A stretch of 64,000 nt of DNA from Lycium barbarum (taxonomy: Eukaryota > Streptophyta > Magnoliopsida > Solanales > Solanaceae): positions 10,428,336 to 10,492,335 of the forward strand of contig NC_083340.1 of assembly GCF_019175385.1 (NCBI RefSeq), read 5' to 3'. A program made the position numbers and the translations under genes. The notes under the pieces were generated by a model. The model did no database searches. It had not been told where the DNA came from and saw only the letters and a program-made list of their open reading frames with translations. Shown here one piece after another: positions 1 to 11,226 of the stretch (the first letter of the stretch is position 1; every line of letters begins with the position of its first letter).

Positions 1-2527
1 CTATTTGTTTTAGTAAACTTCTGGTTTACTATGACATGAATTTTATATCAATATAAACTTCTGATTTATTATTCATGTGATTCATCACGCTTATATTTGT
101 AGTACAAATCAGGCAACCTTTCATAAATATATTTCTTACCCGTAGTAACTTGAAGATTAATCTTCCAATCATTTGTAGTATTGATCATTTTTATCAGTAA
201 ACTTCGGGTTTACTACAACTTGTATTTCGATCATAACAATTTTTTTTTTTATATTGCGATACAAGAAGAATGACATAATAATAGATAAACTCTTCAGGAG
301 CTTTCAATATGCTTTTCATAATCATATATTGTTTGGACACTGCTGGGTCATGATTCTTGTGCACAAATAATTAAGCTCTTTTGGAGACCTTGGTCACTAA
401 TTTTGCACTACCAAATATTGCTTAGACACTGCTAGTGTCACGAAAGAGAATTTGATGATCTTTCTGATGTCATGTAAGAATACAGTAAACAAATTTACTT
501 TTAAAGATAATAAATTCATAAATAACTAACAATAAACATTATGCTCTAAACTTCAGTATTCCAAACATCTCCTTCAGGGAGATTCGCTATTAACATCTAA
601 ATATTTTGTATCTTAGCGGTGACCACATAAAATTACATCCTTGATCAAGAAAAATATATGAATTTATTATTTCCTTCAGGAAAATCAATAACAACTAACC
701 AATGCTATATCAATGTGGTTATAATAGAAAATATTCTACAAAATCCCTTGGAATGATACGTTATAAAGGTATCCAAGATAATTTGACGTACGACAGGTAC
801 GTGCAGCAATGACCTTCATACCACAAAATAATATCTATATCCTTTGTTATTTTATCTCTCCAAGAGAGGGGTCGTGGTATTTTTCATTTACTTGAAACTG
901 ATTATTCAAAGGTGCTTGCAATACGACGTTACTCAATAACTCGTTAATTTGCTCAAGCACAAGAAGACATTACTAGAATATTTCTCAGATATTTTACCAG
1001 TTCTTTCTCCTTCAGGAGTAAAGTTTACAGTTTTACCACTTCAGGAGTAAAGTTTAGGTAAAGTTTAAATGCTTACTACTTCGAGAGTAAATTTCAAGGT
1101 CTTACTACTTCAGGAGTAGATTTCAATATTTGCTACTTCAGGAGTTGATTTCAATATTTACTACTTCAGGAGTAAATTTCAGAGTTCAACTACTTCGGAA
1201 ACAAATTCTGAGTTTGCTACTTCGAGAGTAGATTTCTGAGTTTACTACTTCGGGAGTAAAGCGTAAAATATTCAGAATATTACTTCTCAATTATTCTACC
1301 TCTTCTGGAGATGAGTCGTGATATTTTCACAACCAAATGCACTTTCATATTTATAGGCTTTACTACATACTATTACATTCACTTCAGGGAATGAAATATG
1401 TATTTGCAACATTTATCAAATTTTCTCATTCTTCAGGAATGAAATATAATCATCTGAACATGCCTTAAGCATATCAAATTGTAATATAGTTTATAACTTC
1501 TTTTAAGATAATACTACTTCAGGAGCAAATCGAGGCATACATATGATGTATAGAATTTTTTTCTAACACATCTTTAGTTTTAATCACAAGAAGCCTATGA
1601 AAATATTACCACTTCCGGTGATTACAGACATAAATGAATTTAATCATAATGAGACTTGGGAAATATTATCACTTCTGGTGATCCTATATTTCTTGTAAAA
1701 TCTCATTCTTTGCCATTTAAGGAATACGAAATTAATATCATAATTAAGTCATCTTATTAGATTGCTTCTGGAACAATTTTTGGCATGACCCACCAAGTGA
1801 ATCAATTAAGTTTCCGTTATTCAATAATCAACATCAATACCCCGTCCCCGGGATATTTGATAATCGTTATTGTTGAGACTTGTAATTGATGTATAGCTGA
1901 ATCAAGCAATTTCTCGACTGTTTTCCGATTCCACATCCTACGTCCAAGAACTTTTGTCTTGATTTCAATTCCAATCGTAAGGCTCCTGGAGTGATTCTCC
2001 TTTCCACCATATATATTCATACGTGGATAAAAAAATAAAAAAAACAAGTCGAAATATTGGTTAACATAGAAAGGAAATAGTAAGCCAACTCCTCTGTCTA
2101 ATTAATACATATGTAACAAGTACTTACTTTCGTGTTTCTTAATATTAAAACAGATAGGAACCTAATACTTGTTATAACAGGAAAAACGATTACTGTTCTT
2201 CACACCAAAAGTCCTTACATGACTTGGAGAAATTTCAAGAAAAACTCCTTTTCCGTAAAGCAATTTTGCTTATGGTAAAATAGATGCCAAAGTGTTAAAA
2301 GAGACTTGAAAATTGATTAGAATAGCAAATTGTGATGGCCGTAAATATGCGCATCTTAATCTGTTTTTGTTAGACGGCAGTAGCATATCAAGTAAGCTAC
2401 TCAAACAAGGTCTCAAGTGAATATAAAAAGAAAGATACTACCTGACATATTTTGCTTTTTTCAGTAGGTTTGTAACACTTAGTCTTTTTAGAATAAGTGT
2501 TCAAGGTAGAGTCTCGTGCTGATAACG
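1..2527 (-). mobile_element. 5' internal region (leader) of a copia-type LTR retrotransposon, cut by the window edge
   Basis: On the minus strand this stretch lies directly downstream of the LTR at 2528-2890. It starts with CGTTATCAGCACGAGAC, which looks like a primer-binding site adjoining the LTR end; the pairing is inferred from position and from similar plant copia elements. No long gag or pol frame is present in these 2.5 kb, so it is an untranslated leader or a decayed region. Its most striking content is a dispersed array of short CTTCAGGAG-type repeats, annotated separately. The rest of the element would lie beyond position 1. Confidence 0.55.
1010..1262. repeat. Short degenerate repeat array, core CTTCAGGAGTAAA
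   Basis: About a dozen imperfect copies of a 17-30 base unit such as TACTACTTCAGGAGTAAA follow one another here. Degenerate relatives (CTTCGGGAG, CTTCTGGTG, CTTCAGGAA) are scattered from about position 10 to 1690. The units are too diverged and too unevenly spaced for a simple satellite. The array sits in the leader of the copia element. Confidence 0.7.
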
Positions 2528-2680
2528 TGTTATAAAATCATTCTAAAGAGTTAGTACAATATATCAAAAGATGCAAGAACAATAAAGAGATAAAGAGAGA
2601 CAAGAGATGAGAGCTTTCTTATTCATCCCAATATATTTTAAGTGTTGTTCAAGTATATACAATATGAATCCCTATGCCTC

Positions 2681-2690
2681 TATTTATAGT
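2681..2690 (-). promoter_or_regulatory. TATA box of the copia LTR
   Basis: The minus strand reads ACTATAAATA within the LTR, about 150 bases before its 3' end. This is the expected place for the promoter that starts the genomic transcript. Confidence 0.5.
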
Positions 2691-2742
2691 GGTGCATAGA
2701 GGCATACAAAAGGGTAACAATAAACATGTCATTCAAAATATG

Positions 2743-2830
2743 AGATAATGGAAGAACCATTAAAATGGTGGAAGATAATGGAAGAACCATTAAGATGGGG
2801 GAAGATAATGGAAGAGGCATTATATTTGTG
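2743..2830. repeat. Three tandem copies of a ~29-bp unit in the LTR U3 region
   Basis: The unit GATAATGGAAGAACCATTAA occurs three times in a row, with the last copy altered. It lies upstream of the TATA box in the minus-strand sense. Tandem U3 repeats of this kind act as enhancers in some plant copia elements; here that role is inference. Confidence 0.65.
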
Positions 2831-2890
2831 TAGTGGAAGTGGAAATTTATTTTTAGAGTGATGGACATTCACATTTAATATTTCATAACA

Positions 2891-4045
2891 TTTTGCTCAC
2901 TTCTTCATTTTTTAAAATTTGGACTATTTCATGAGTTGTGCATGTTAGTGTAAGAGCCATGCTAATTTATATCGTTCTAATTTTATCGGAGGTTGCACTT
3001 GGTTTTGAGTACTACTGAGGATAGAATTGGAGTTGAGATCTTATCTTCTTAGAGGAATTTATTTTATTTTAAACAATTGAGACGAAAAGTAAAGGATACT
3101 ATAATAGAAATTCATAATATAATGAAAAAAAGGGGTGGGGGGGTGGGGGGGGGGGGGGGGGAGGGGAAGAGAGCATCCAGGTGAAGGGAGTATGTGGCCA
3201 GGGAGTGGAATGAGCTGTAGAAGTGCCAAATGACATGTAGCAATAATTTGCTCTCAGAGTATAAAATTGTCCTTTACCAATAAAATAGTGTAGAGATTTA
3301 TTTGTAAAGATAAAATCATGTAATTAGCCAGCTCATCGCACTTCCCACCAAATGAGGTTAACCGTTTATGGTCAAAGTCAGATATTGGAATTAAGATATT
3401 TCTATCCTAAATTTTGATTCTTCTGTCCAACTTATAAGTTTTGTCTTTCTTGTTAGTATGTGCAATGGTGTAGGTAGTAGGCAAAATAACATATGTTAGA
3501 GACGTGTCAAACTAAACGTCCCATATAATAGCTTTTTGATGAGTTCCACCTTTTATTTTGTCTCTCAACCTAGATTAGATGAAGTAATTTGATTAGTATA
3601 GATAAGTCACTTGGTTCACTATATTAGGTATACTCTATTGAAAACTTATACCGAGACTTTAATTCCTAGGTCAAAACTAAACTTATTTTCATTTTGCCTG
3701 GTTCGCAGTCTACATTCTAATGATCTAGTTTCAGTGGTAGTACAAATAGATCAATTGGTCCACCATACTAGGTAGTAGGTAATAGGTATAGATCAAATAT
3801 CAGGCTGTAATTATAATCAATTAGTTGGCTTTCAGGTACTAACAAATCGTTATCAACAATTTGAAAATATATGATGATTTATTAGTTAATTCATTATAAC
3901 TTCTGCAGACTTTCGACATATTCTTAAGCTCTAAAACCGTGTTTAGGTATTCTTTCAAGTGTTTGGTGATTGATATTTTCGACAAATCTCACATAGGCAA
4001 AGTACGAGAAACATGCAGAATAGAAAACAAGTCTTACATTATAGT
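2891..4045. other. Intergenic, no gene seen
   Basis: AT-rich sequence without a supported gene between two minus-strand copia elements. It holds one long G-rich tract (separate entry). Short reading frames here have no recognisable domains. Confidence 0.5.
3132..3167. repeat. G-rich homopolymer-like tract
   Basis: Runs of four, seven and about seventeen G are separated by single T or A. On the plus strand this is compatible with a G-quadruplex. The length is probably polymorphic and may be mis-sized in the assembly. Confidence 0.8.
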
Positions 4046-4050
4046 GACGC

Positions 4051-4143
4051 TGATGAAAACTAAGAGTCCACTGAAAAACAGATAAAGGACTAGGTTCCTT
4101 ATCTGTTCCCTCAAGCAAAAAACAGTAAGTAGATGAGGCACAA
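4051..4143 (-). repeat. Remnant of the 3' LTR of the copia element
   Basis: This matches 4709-4800 closely over about 90 bases (TGATGAA.ACTAAGAGTCCAC and onward). It then joins gag sequence right after a shared CACAAT. The same-orientation copies at both ends of a gag fragment show that they are the two LTRs of one deleted element. Confidence 0.75.
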
Positions 4144-4651
4144 TTGAAATAATCTCACCAAGAGAATGAAGCTCATTGATAATGGAGGTGAAACGAGTGT
4201 TCGTATCTTGGATTGACTCATCATCCTTCATCCTAAATAGTTCATACTCAGTGGTGAGCATGTCTATTTTGGACTGTTTGACTTGAGAGGTTCCTTCATG
4301 CGCCGTTAGAAAAGCTTCCCATATTTCCTTGGCAGTTTCATGAGACGAAACACAATTGTATTCATCTGGTTCAATACCACATATTAGAATTTTCTTTACC
4401 TTGAGCCCCTTTTCAATGGCTTTTCTATCAGTTTCAGTGTATTCTTTCGTAGGCTTTACTTCTAGCTTTTCAGTTTCAGTATTCGTCCTAGTAGGGACAA
4501 AAGGACCATCAAGAATAATGTCCCAGAGTTCAGAATCTTCAGCCATCAAATAGTCATGCATCCTTGTTTTCCACTATCCATAATACTGTCGGTTAAACCT
4601 TGGAGGTCTCGTGGTTGACTGTACATCCTCGAAGTTGGGTGGAGCAGCCAT
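4144..4651 (-). pseudogene. Copia-type gag fragment (UBN2-like), truncated and with an early stop
   Basis: On the minus strand a start at 4651 (MAAPPNFEDV...) runs through a TAG stop where a Trp is expected (YYG-stop-WKTRMHDYLM), then stays open to the breakpoint near 4144. The peptide has the hallmarks of the UBN2 gag polypeptide of plant copia elements: a W-KTRMHDYL region, an AKEIWEAFLTAHEG motif, and a segment containing YELFRMKDDESIQDTNTRF. The frame ends in unrelated residues after GEIIS, where the 3' LTR remnant is joined. No zinc knuckle, protease or polymerase follows. In life gag would package element RNA in cytoplasmic particles; this copy is dead. Confidence 0.85.
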
Positions 4652-4694
4652 AATGAGAGATCCTTTCTAGGTGTTACCCTTTTAGAAAGAACCC

Positions 4695-4708
4695 GCTCTG
4701 ATTCCAAT
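4695..4708 (-). other. Primer-binding site of the copia element
   Basis: The minus strand reads ATTGGAATCAGAGC directly after the LTR end. This is one base off the common plant TGGTATCAGAGC site, complementary to initiator tRNA-Met. Confidence 0.75.
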
Positions 4709-5005
4709 TGATGAAACTAAGAGTCCACCAAAAAACAGATAAGGGACCAGGTTTCTTATCTGTCCCCTCAAGCAAAAAACAGTAAGTAAATGAGACACAA
4801 TATTTACATGAAAAACTCCATGCTCAAGAGATTAAAACCACGACCTACACCGGTAGGATTTCCAACTTCACTAACTGAGTAACGTTTTCAAATTACAAGC
4901 CTTTTGCAACCAAGGAATTAGCCCACTAATCCCTCCTCTTATAATAACTCTATTGCAAGCACTCTCTTGACTAACTCTAGCCAAGAACCAAACGATTCAA
5001 CTAAC

Positions 5006-7582
5006 TGTAACATCCCGTAAATCCGAGTTAGGTGTCAATGCGAAATAATTGGGGTTTAGACGTCATTTTAACCTTTTGGATCCCTTTGGGATGGGTAATG
5101 GTGTTAAATAATCTTTTCGGGGTCAAATGAGATAAGAAAGTTCATTAAAAATCTTGAAATTCGTCTAAGTCTGAGACAGTTTCAGTTATGCCCAGTTTTC
5201 GAGTATTTTTGTTGGGAATTTGAGACAACTCAAAACATGAAAGTTGTAGGTATTTGAAATACATTTCCAACCATATATTATGGAGGCCAAACGAAAAGTT
5301 ATGACCGATTTACTAAAGCTGTATAAAATGAAAATCCCAATTCTTGTAGGATTAGGTTTTAAAGCCCAAGCCTTTATAATACCTTATAAATACAACCCAA
5401 AAACGTCCAAGGAGAGGGTTTTTCCACCAGAGCCATATATCATCTCTCTAAGGTGAGTTTTTTACTCAAATCCCTAAGTTAATTTCCTTAATTAATCACT
5501 AGATTAACACCGAATCATTATATGAAATCGATAGATTGAGGAAACTTCATTCAAGGTCAAATATGGGAAGAAACTTTGGGATTTCTTCAAAAAGGTAACA
5601 CCCTCACACTTTTATGGACATATGGAATTATTATTATGTTTTAGACATGGGATAGTTGGTAGAATCATGAAATAGGATTGATTTAGATGCACTTTGTTAA
5701 AAACAAAACCCTAGTATTTTTGCTGTAGAATTTCCTCCGACTAGCCATATTAAATTGACGCTTTCCTCTTATCTAACCGTTGGATCGAGCCCAAAATTTA
5801 ACTGAGTGGTCCCAACATATAGGTCTTACATGTGAACGGTGATGATCGGATTTCGAGGTCTGTAGCTGTGCGTTTCCAGCTATGAACAGTAACTGTGAAT
5901 TTGGTGAATATCTATAGTTTACTGGTCATACAAACCTCAATTAGATGTAGAATGATTCTTTGAATCATGGAGCTTACGTTTGGAATATTTTAACGGGATT
6001 TAAGGTATGTATCTTTTGAACATACTCTTTCGATCGGTCTTTATGAACTCTTTGGTTGTGATTTGTATGTCTCTTTTAAAATCATTTTTGACTATAAAAG
6101 TGATTTGTATGTCTCCCTTTTAAAAACCTTATTTTGGATGTATGTCTCTTTAAAACTAAAATCCTTTTTGAATATAAAGGTAATTTATATGTCTCTTTTA
6201 CAAACTCTCTTGAAAGATTGATTCTTTATAAAAACATGTTTTGAATGATATGATGAATTGATTTTACACTCTTGAAATCTATTACATGTTTTGATTAATG
6301 GTTAATGTGCGTGAGGGAACAAGCCCACATCAAACATAGAATGTATAAACCTTATAAGCTGCATGATATGATAAGTGTTTGCAAGGCATTCTTTGAAATA
6401 AACATTCTTTCAGACTGGCATAATGAACTTGAAAACCCATTATTGACTTGGTTTCATTGAAAACTGGTTTTGTGTTTTGCCTTGCTATTCGGGAGGAAGA
6501 GTAGCCACTATGGATCCTAGTGTATTAATTGCTTTGCCATTCGGGAGGAAGAGTGGCCACTTCGGGGTTCGCTACTTGGGGTGTATTAATGGCCTTGCTA
6601 TTTGGGAGGAAGAGTAGCCACCGTGAATCCATATTCTGGTGTATTGCGCAGTGTTTAGGGAACCTCTACGGTCATCCCTTCGATGTGATTAATTCTTGGG
6701 CTTGTATTGGCATGTGTGATATTCTTATTCTCTCATGGAACTGTTGTTGACAATCATAATCAATTTGAAAAGCATAATTGAAAGGAATTGGGCCTCTGTG
6801 GGCGATTTTGATATCCACTTTTATTATAGAATTGATATTTATGCCTGATTGATTTAAAGCATAAATGAAAACTGGGATTTTGAAATGGCTTTATAAAATG
6901 TTTAACAAATGATATTAAGAATCATAAAGTGGAATGACAGTTTTTATACTATCTTTTCAGAACTGATTTCTTTATGTATTATTATATTTTATTTTTATAT
7001 TACTTGTTGCCCCCGAGGCACTCACTGAGTACGAAAGTACTCAGGCATATCATTGTTGTTTTTTATGGTATGTTAGGTAACGGAGAAGAGCAAGTTCGTG
7101 ATACCCTCGACGCTTAGGAGAACTTGCTGCTGCTGTTGATTTGGTGAGCCCACATCCTTGTTCGTGGGGCACTTCTTGTTTCATTTATTATTCTAGATTT
7201 CCGGGCTGCGTCCCGAAGTTAGATGATTGTTGTGTCTCGTAGAAGCTCCATAGATAGTTGTTAGAATTGTGGGTAGATTGTCAAAATCTCGTATGACTCA
7301 ATGGGTGTTTGCCACGTTTATGACTATTTACTTATATTAGACTTCCACTGATTTTATTACTTAATTGTGATCCTTATATATGTAGTTACTTATAACTTAG
7401 TTTAATTTAATAAGGAAAAATTATTAAAAAGGAACTTGATGTTACATTTATTTTATAAACCGTTGGAGGCGAGTATTGAACCTGGCAGGTTCAAGTGTTA
7501 TTATTGTGTCGTTTAGGTTCTTCCGATGTTGTTCATGACGTCGGATGCTGGTCACGTCTAGAGAGGGTTTTGGGGCGTGACA
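5006..7582 (+). repeat. 5' LTR of the Ty3-type LARD
   Basis: 2,577 bp with TG...CA ends, followed five bases later by the primer-binding site. It contains a three-copy ~70-bp minisatellite (6479-6625). It matches 8638-14349 throughout once the inserted 8720-11831 segment is removed. Confidence 0.9.
6479..6625 (+). repeat. Minisatellite in the 5' LTR
   Basis: Three copies of a ~60-70-bp unit with core TTCGGGAGGAAGAGTAGCCAC. The homologous array in the 3' LTR is at 13244-13388. Confidence 0.75.
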
Positions 7583-8637
7583 AGCTTGGTATCAGAGCCT
7601 AGGTTTAGAAGTGTCCTAGGATTTGTCTTTGGAGCTGTGTCTAGTGGAGTCCTCTTCATGCAGACTGGCCACCAGTATGGATGTGTGACTACCAGGACAT
7701 TTTAGGTGTTTCTCATTCTTCTTGATTCTAGATTGTGCGATAGAGCTTGAACTTCTTTTAGGATCTTTCTGACGCGTTTGTCACTCGTGCTTATAGAGAT
7801 GACCTTAATCCGTGTTGCATATCTTAATCCAGTGGACAATGGTATTATGGAGTACACATGTATTGATGTGTAATTTGAGGGATGGTGCATAGTCACAAAA
7901 ATTGCATTGTAGGTGTTTGGTATATATATGGTCGTTGTAGGGTTTGGTTGTTGATAAATTGAGAGGGATTTAGAAACAAAAGTAGTCCTTGTTACAAAGT
8001 CTTGTTAAGCTTAAGGGAATAATTAAGTTAGTGATATATTTCAAGTATTGGAGGTTAGGATGAAGGGAACAATTGAAGGTATCTTGTAGTGAATTAAGAA
8101 TTATTGCACATTGAGTCTATATTCATATTGGGTTAAGAGATCTATATTGCTTAGATGTTTAGTGGAAGGACTATACTGTAGGCTTGAAATTGGAGAACTA
8201 CCGCTTGTGGAAGAGTGATTTAAGAAGATGTGTGAGTTGATTTAGGCGTTAATTTGTTATTCTTGGCTTTGATATAAGGTAAGTTAGGCTTGTATCACAT
8301 GTTAATAAATAAGCCTCCTTGTCGGATTATATTGTCCAGATTGATATATTGTGAGCTTTCTAGTCAAACCATATATGTGTTGAACCTTCTTGTTATCGAA
8401 TCCTAGGGAAAGTGTAGACTAAAGGTGAATCTCTTATTTCATATTTAGGCTTTTTCGTTATAGTTGTGGGAGTCTTTGTGAGAACCATATTGTTAATTTT
8501 ATGGTATTAACAGAGTCTTATGATGTGATACCTTTCTATACAAAATAACTCGAGCGAAAATTTCTAAGACTTGAGGTTTAGTGAAAAACTTAGGCCATAA
8601 CTTTCATTCGAGGACGAATGATCCTAAGGGGGGATAA
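7583..8637 (+). other. Internal region of the LARD (PBS to polypurine tract)
   Basis: The primer-binding site TGGTATCAGAGC lies at 7587-7598 and the polypurine tract AAGGGGGGAT near 8626-8635. No frame longer than about 60 codons and no retroviral motif is present in between. This stretch therefore carries only cis signals for reverse transcription and packaging. Confidence 0.8.
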
Positions 8638-10437
8638 TGTAACATCCCGTAAATCCGAGGTAGGTGTCAATGTGAAATAATTGGGGTTTAGATGTAATTT
8701 TAACCTTTAGGATCCCTTTTGTTATACCCCGCATTTTCAGAGCCTGAGCGTGACACGTGCTTCCTCAAACATTGACAATCACGTTGTTACTACATAATTT
8801 AAACTCACGTTGATAGTATTATATTTCGTATTTTTTTGTACGTCGGATTATTCGTAAGCGGAGGTGGGGCCCACACATCGAGATTTTTTTGGAACACGTG
8901 ACAAGTTATATGAATCACATATGTGAAGTTGAACACAACTCAAGAAGGATCCTTGAGCCAAATCAAAGTGGAAGTCCTCTAAACAAATATTTTTAAGTAC
9001 CGTTTTCGGGTGATCTGACTTCGAGGGGAACAAACGGTATTATAAGTTTGGAATTTGGAAAACTACCAAGAAATAAAAGTTGTATATAATTGAATTATCC
9101 TTCCAACCATAGGTCGTGGGTCCACAGGCGACGTGGGGATAAGGAGATATGGACGTTTTAAGGAAGGAAGGTCAATGGGCTAGGCCCAATCCGGGCCCAA
9201 CCGGGTTAGGCCCATGACCCATGTTTATTTAAGTGATATATCAGTCTTTTCTCCTCATTTTTCAGAACAAAACACCCAGAAAATTCTGGAGAAAAAGAGA
9301 GAAGAGAGCTTAGAGAGAAAAGATCAATTTTGACCAAAATCTTGAGCCCCGAATCCTGAAGCCCGTGAAGAGAAAAGTGTTCTATGTTGCGTTGCCTCCA
9401 ATTTGAGATAAAAATCAACCAAAAAGAAGGGGGTGGACGTGGTGGCTGCACACTTGAGGTAAGATTAAGGTTCCTTTTCATTGCTAATAAGTTTATTTAG
9501 AGTTCTACAGAACTAGAACGGAGAAAATAGTGTGATAAATTCGTTTGTTGGCGTTGTGAATTATGGAATGAGATTTGAAGAGAATTTTGAATGAAAATAA
9601 ATGTATTCAACTTGTAGAATGTGGAGGATGTCGTTATTGATGTTGTTAGTATTAATTTCGACTCCCTTACGGAAATAAAATTATTAAATAGTTATATCGC
9701 AAATTTGGTTGGTTGAGGAAATTAGAAAATAATGTGTGGGCTGTTTTATGGCATACGTTGGTATTGGAAATATTATGATTGATGTTGGTATTGTTGTTGT
9801 TGTTGTTGGTTGTTGAATTGAGAATTCGGGCTAGGCATATAAACAAGGGAGATGCTGCCCGATTTTCGGCAGAATATAAAATAGTATGATTTGAAATATG
9901 GTACAAATGTGCGACGAAAAGGCTAACATTAGCATAAATTCCTTTTAAATGTAGACTTACAAGCTTGGACGAATAAGCGTAGCTTATAAGCGGTCAAACA
10001 GGTATGTAAGGCTTACCCTTTCCTTCTTTTGGCATGTCCTAGAGCCAAGTAAGGTATGATATGCACTTTGAGGTAACTCTACTCTTTGATTCCGAGTTTG
10101 TTTATGATTCTTATGCACTTCTTGATATGAGTACATTCAATATGATCGAGCGTATTACATGGTTGGACAACGAGATGAGCATGAAGAGTTTTGTTCCTAA
10201 AAGAGTCCTGTATGTGTTAATGTCCGAAGCTCTATTTGATAAGTTTCCGAGTTTGTCTACGATTCTTATTGGCCTATTGATATAAGTATACTTAGTACGG
10301 TTGAGATTATTACATAATTGGATAATGAGCCAAGTATAAGAGTTCATGTCCTTAAAATGGTTCTGTAAGTATTAATGTTTCTAACTTTTGCATACAGTCT
10401 TGGATCGAGTCAAACGTTCCTCGGCAGTAATATACTA

Positions 10438-10504
10438 TATTTATGGATCGGGCTGCACGTTCCGCAGCAATATATTTACGGATCGGGCTGCACGTTCCGC
10501 AGCA
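10438..10504. repeat. Short tandem repeat in the solo LTR
   Basis: The unit GGATCGGGCTGCACGTTCCG is repeated twice in tandem at ~35-bp spacing, with a diverged copy just before. Confidence 0.7.
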
Positions 10505-10879
10505 ATTCACTGTATGATGTTCTATGAGTATGCATGCATGAATCTGTTATATGCATATATGATATATGATGTCGGCATATTGATTTGATCCATAACGATA
10601 TTCGAAAGGTACCTAATATGACTGTTGCTTCGATTTTCCAAAAATGGCTTCTGAAACGTTCGTAGAAGGTTCTGTACTTAAAACGCCTATAACTTTCTTG
10701 TACTAAGTCGGATTGACCCGAAACTTGTTTCTGAGCCTTCAGGTGTCAGTAAGTATACTTGTCTATCGAGTCTTGATTTATATGCACATGGTTTCTCACG
10801 ACTCTGCTCGTGCATGCCATAATGTATCCTCCACTGAGTCCCGGGCCAGGATATGTTCTCGTGCGTACTCCTCTGTATT

Positions 10880-11226
10880 GTTCACCGCATCCCTCTCACT
10901 TACGGGCCGGGGCACGTTATATATATGATATGATGATATGATGACGGGGTGGTGGTCAGGATGGCATATGATGACTCTATTCACCGCGTCCCGCAAAAGA
11001 GGGCCGGGGCACGTTACATGCATATATGATACATGATATTGACATACATGATATATGATTTACCGCGTCCCTCATTGAGGGCCGGGGCACGTTATATGCA
11101 TACATGATATATGATTCACCGCGTCCCTCACTGGAGGGCCGGGGCACGTTACATGCATATAAGATATATGACATTGGTATACATGATTTCATTCACCGCG
11201 TCCCTCACTAGAGGGCCGGGGCACAT
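10880..11226. repeat. GC-rich minisatellite of the solo LTR
   Basis: Five copies of a unit with core ACCGCGTCCCTCACTAGAGG then GCCGGGGCACGTTA alternate with AT-rich spacers such as TATGCATACATGATATATGA. Period is roughly 60-80 bp. The GC-rich core can form the short hairpin CCCTC...GAGGG. It produces spurious reading frames on both strands. Confidence 0.8.

Larger units (their letters stand above)
2528..2890 (-). mobile_element. 363-bp LTR of the minus-strand copia-type element
   Basis: On the plus strand the segment starts TGTTATAAAATC and ends ATTTCATAACA, giving TG...CA ends with a short inverted terminal match (TGTTAT/ATAACA). The primer-binding-like sequence CGTTATCAGCACGAG abuts it on the internal side. 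A minus-strand TATA box and a three-copy tandem repeat inside it are typical of a copia LTR promoter. It is the 5' LTR. The other LTR and the partner target duplication are outside the window, so the insertion cannot be proved by a duplication. Confidence 0.65.

Noticed and set aside
1010..1262. CRISPR-like spaced short repeats
   Set aside because: Repeats are imperfect, spacers vary in size and are related to each other, and the context is a plant retrotransposon leader.
6529..6750. 73-codon frame, repeated at 13293-13514
   Set aside because: It lies in the two LTR copies of the LARD and reads the minisatellite; its conservation reflects LTR duplication, not coding selection.
10713..11192. 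Overlapping small reading frames on both strands (e.g. NVPRPS and CPGPLL repeats)
   Set aside because: They are translations of the minisatellite in a solo LTR; repeat periodicity keeps frames open by chance.
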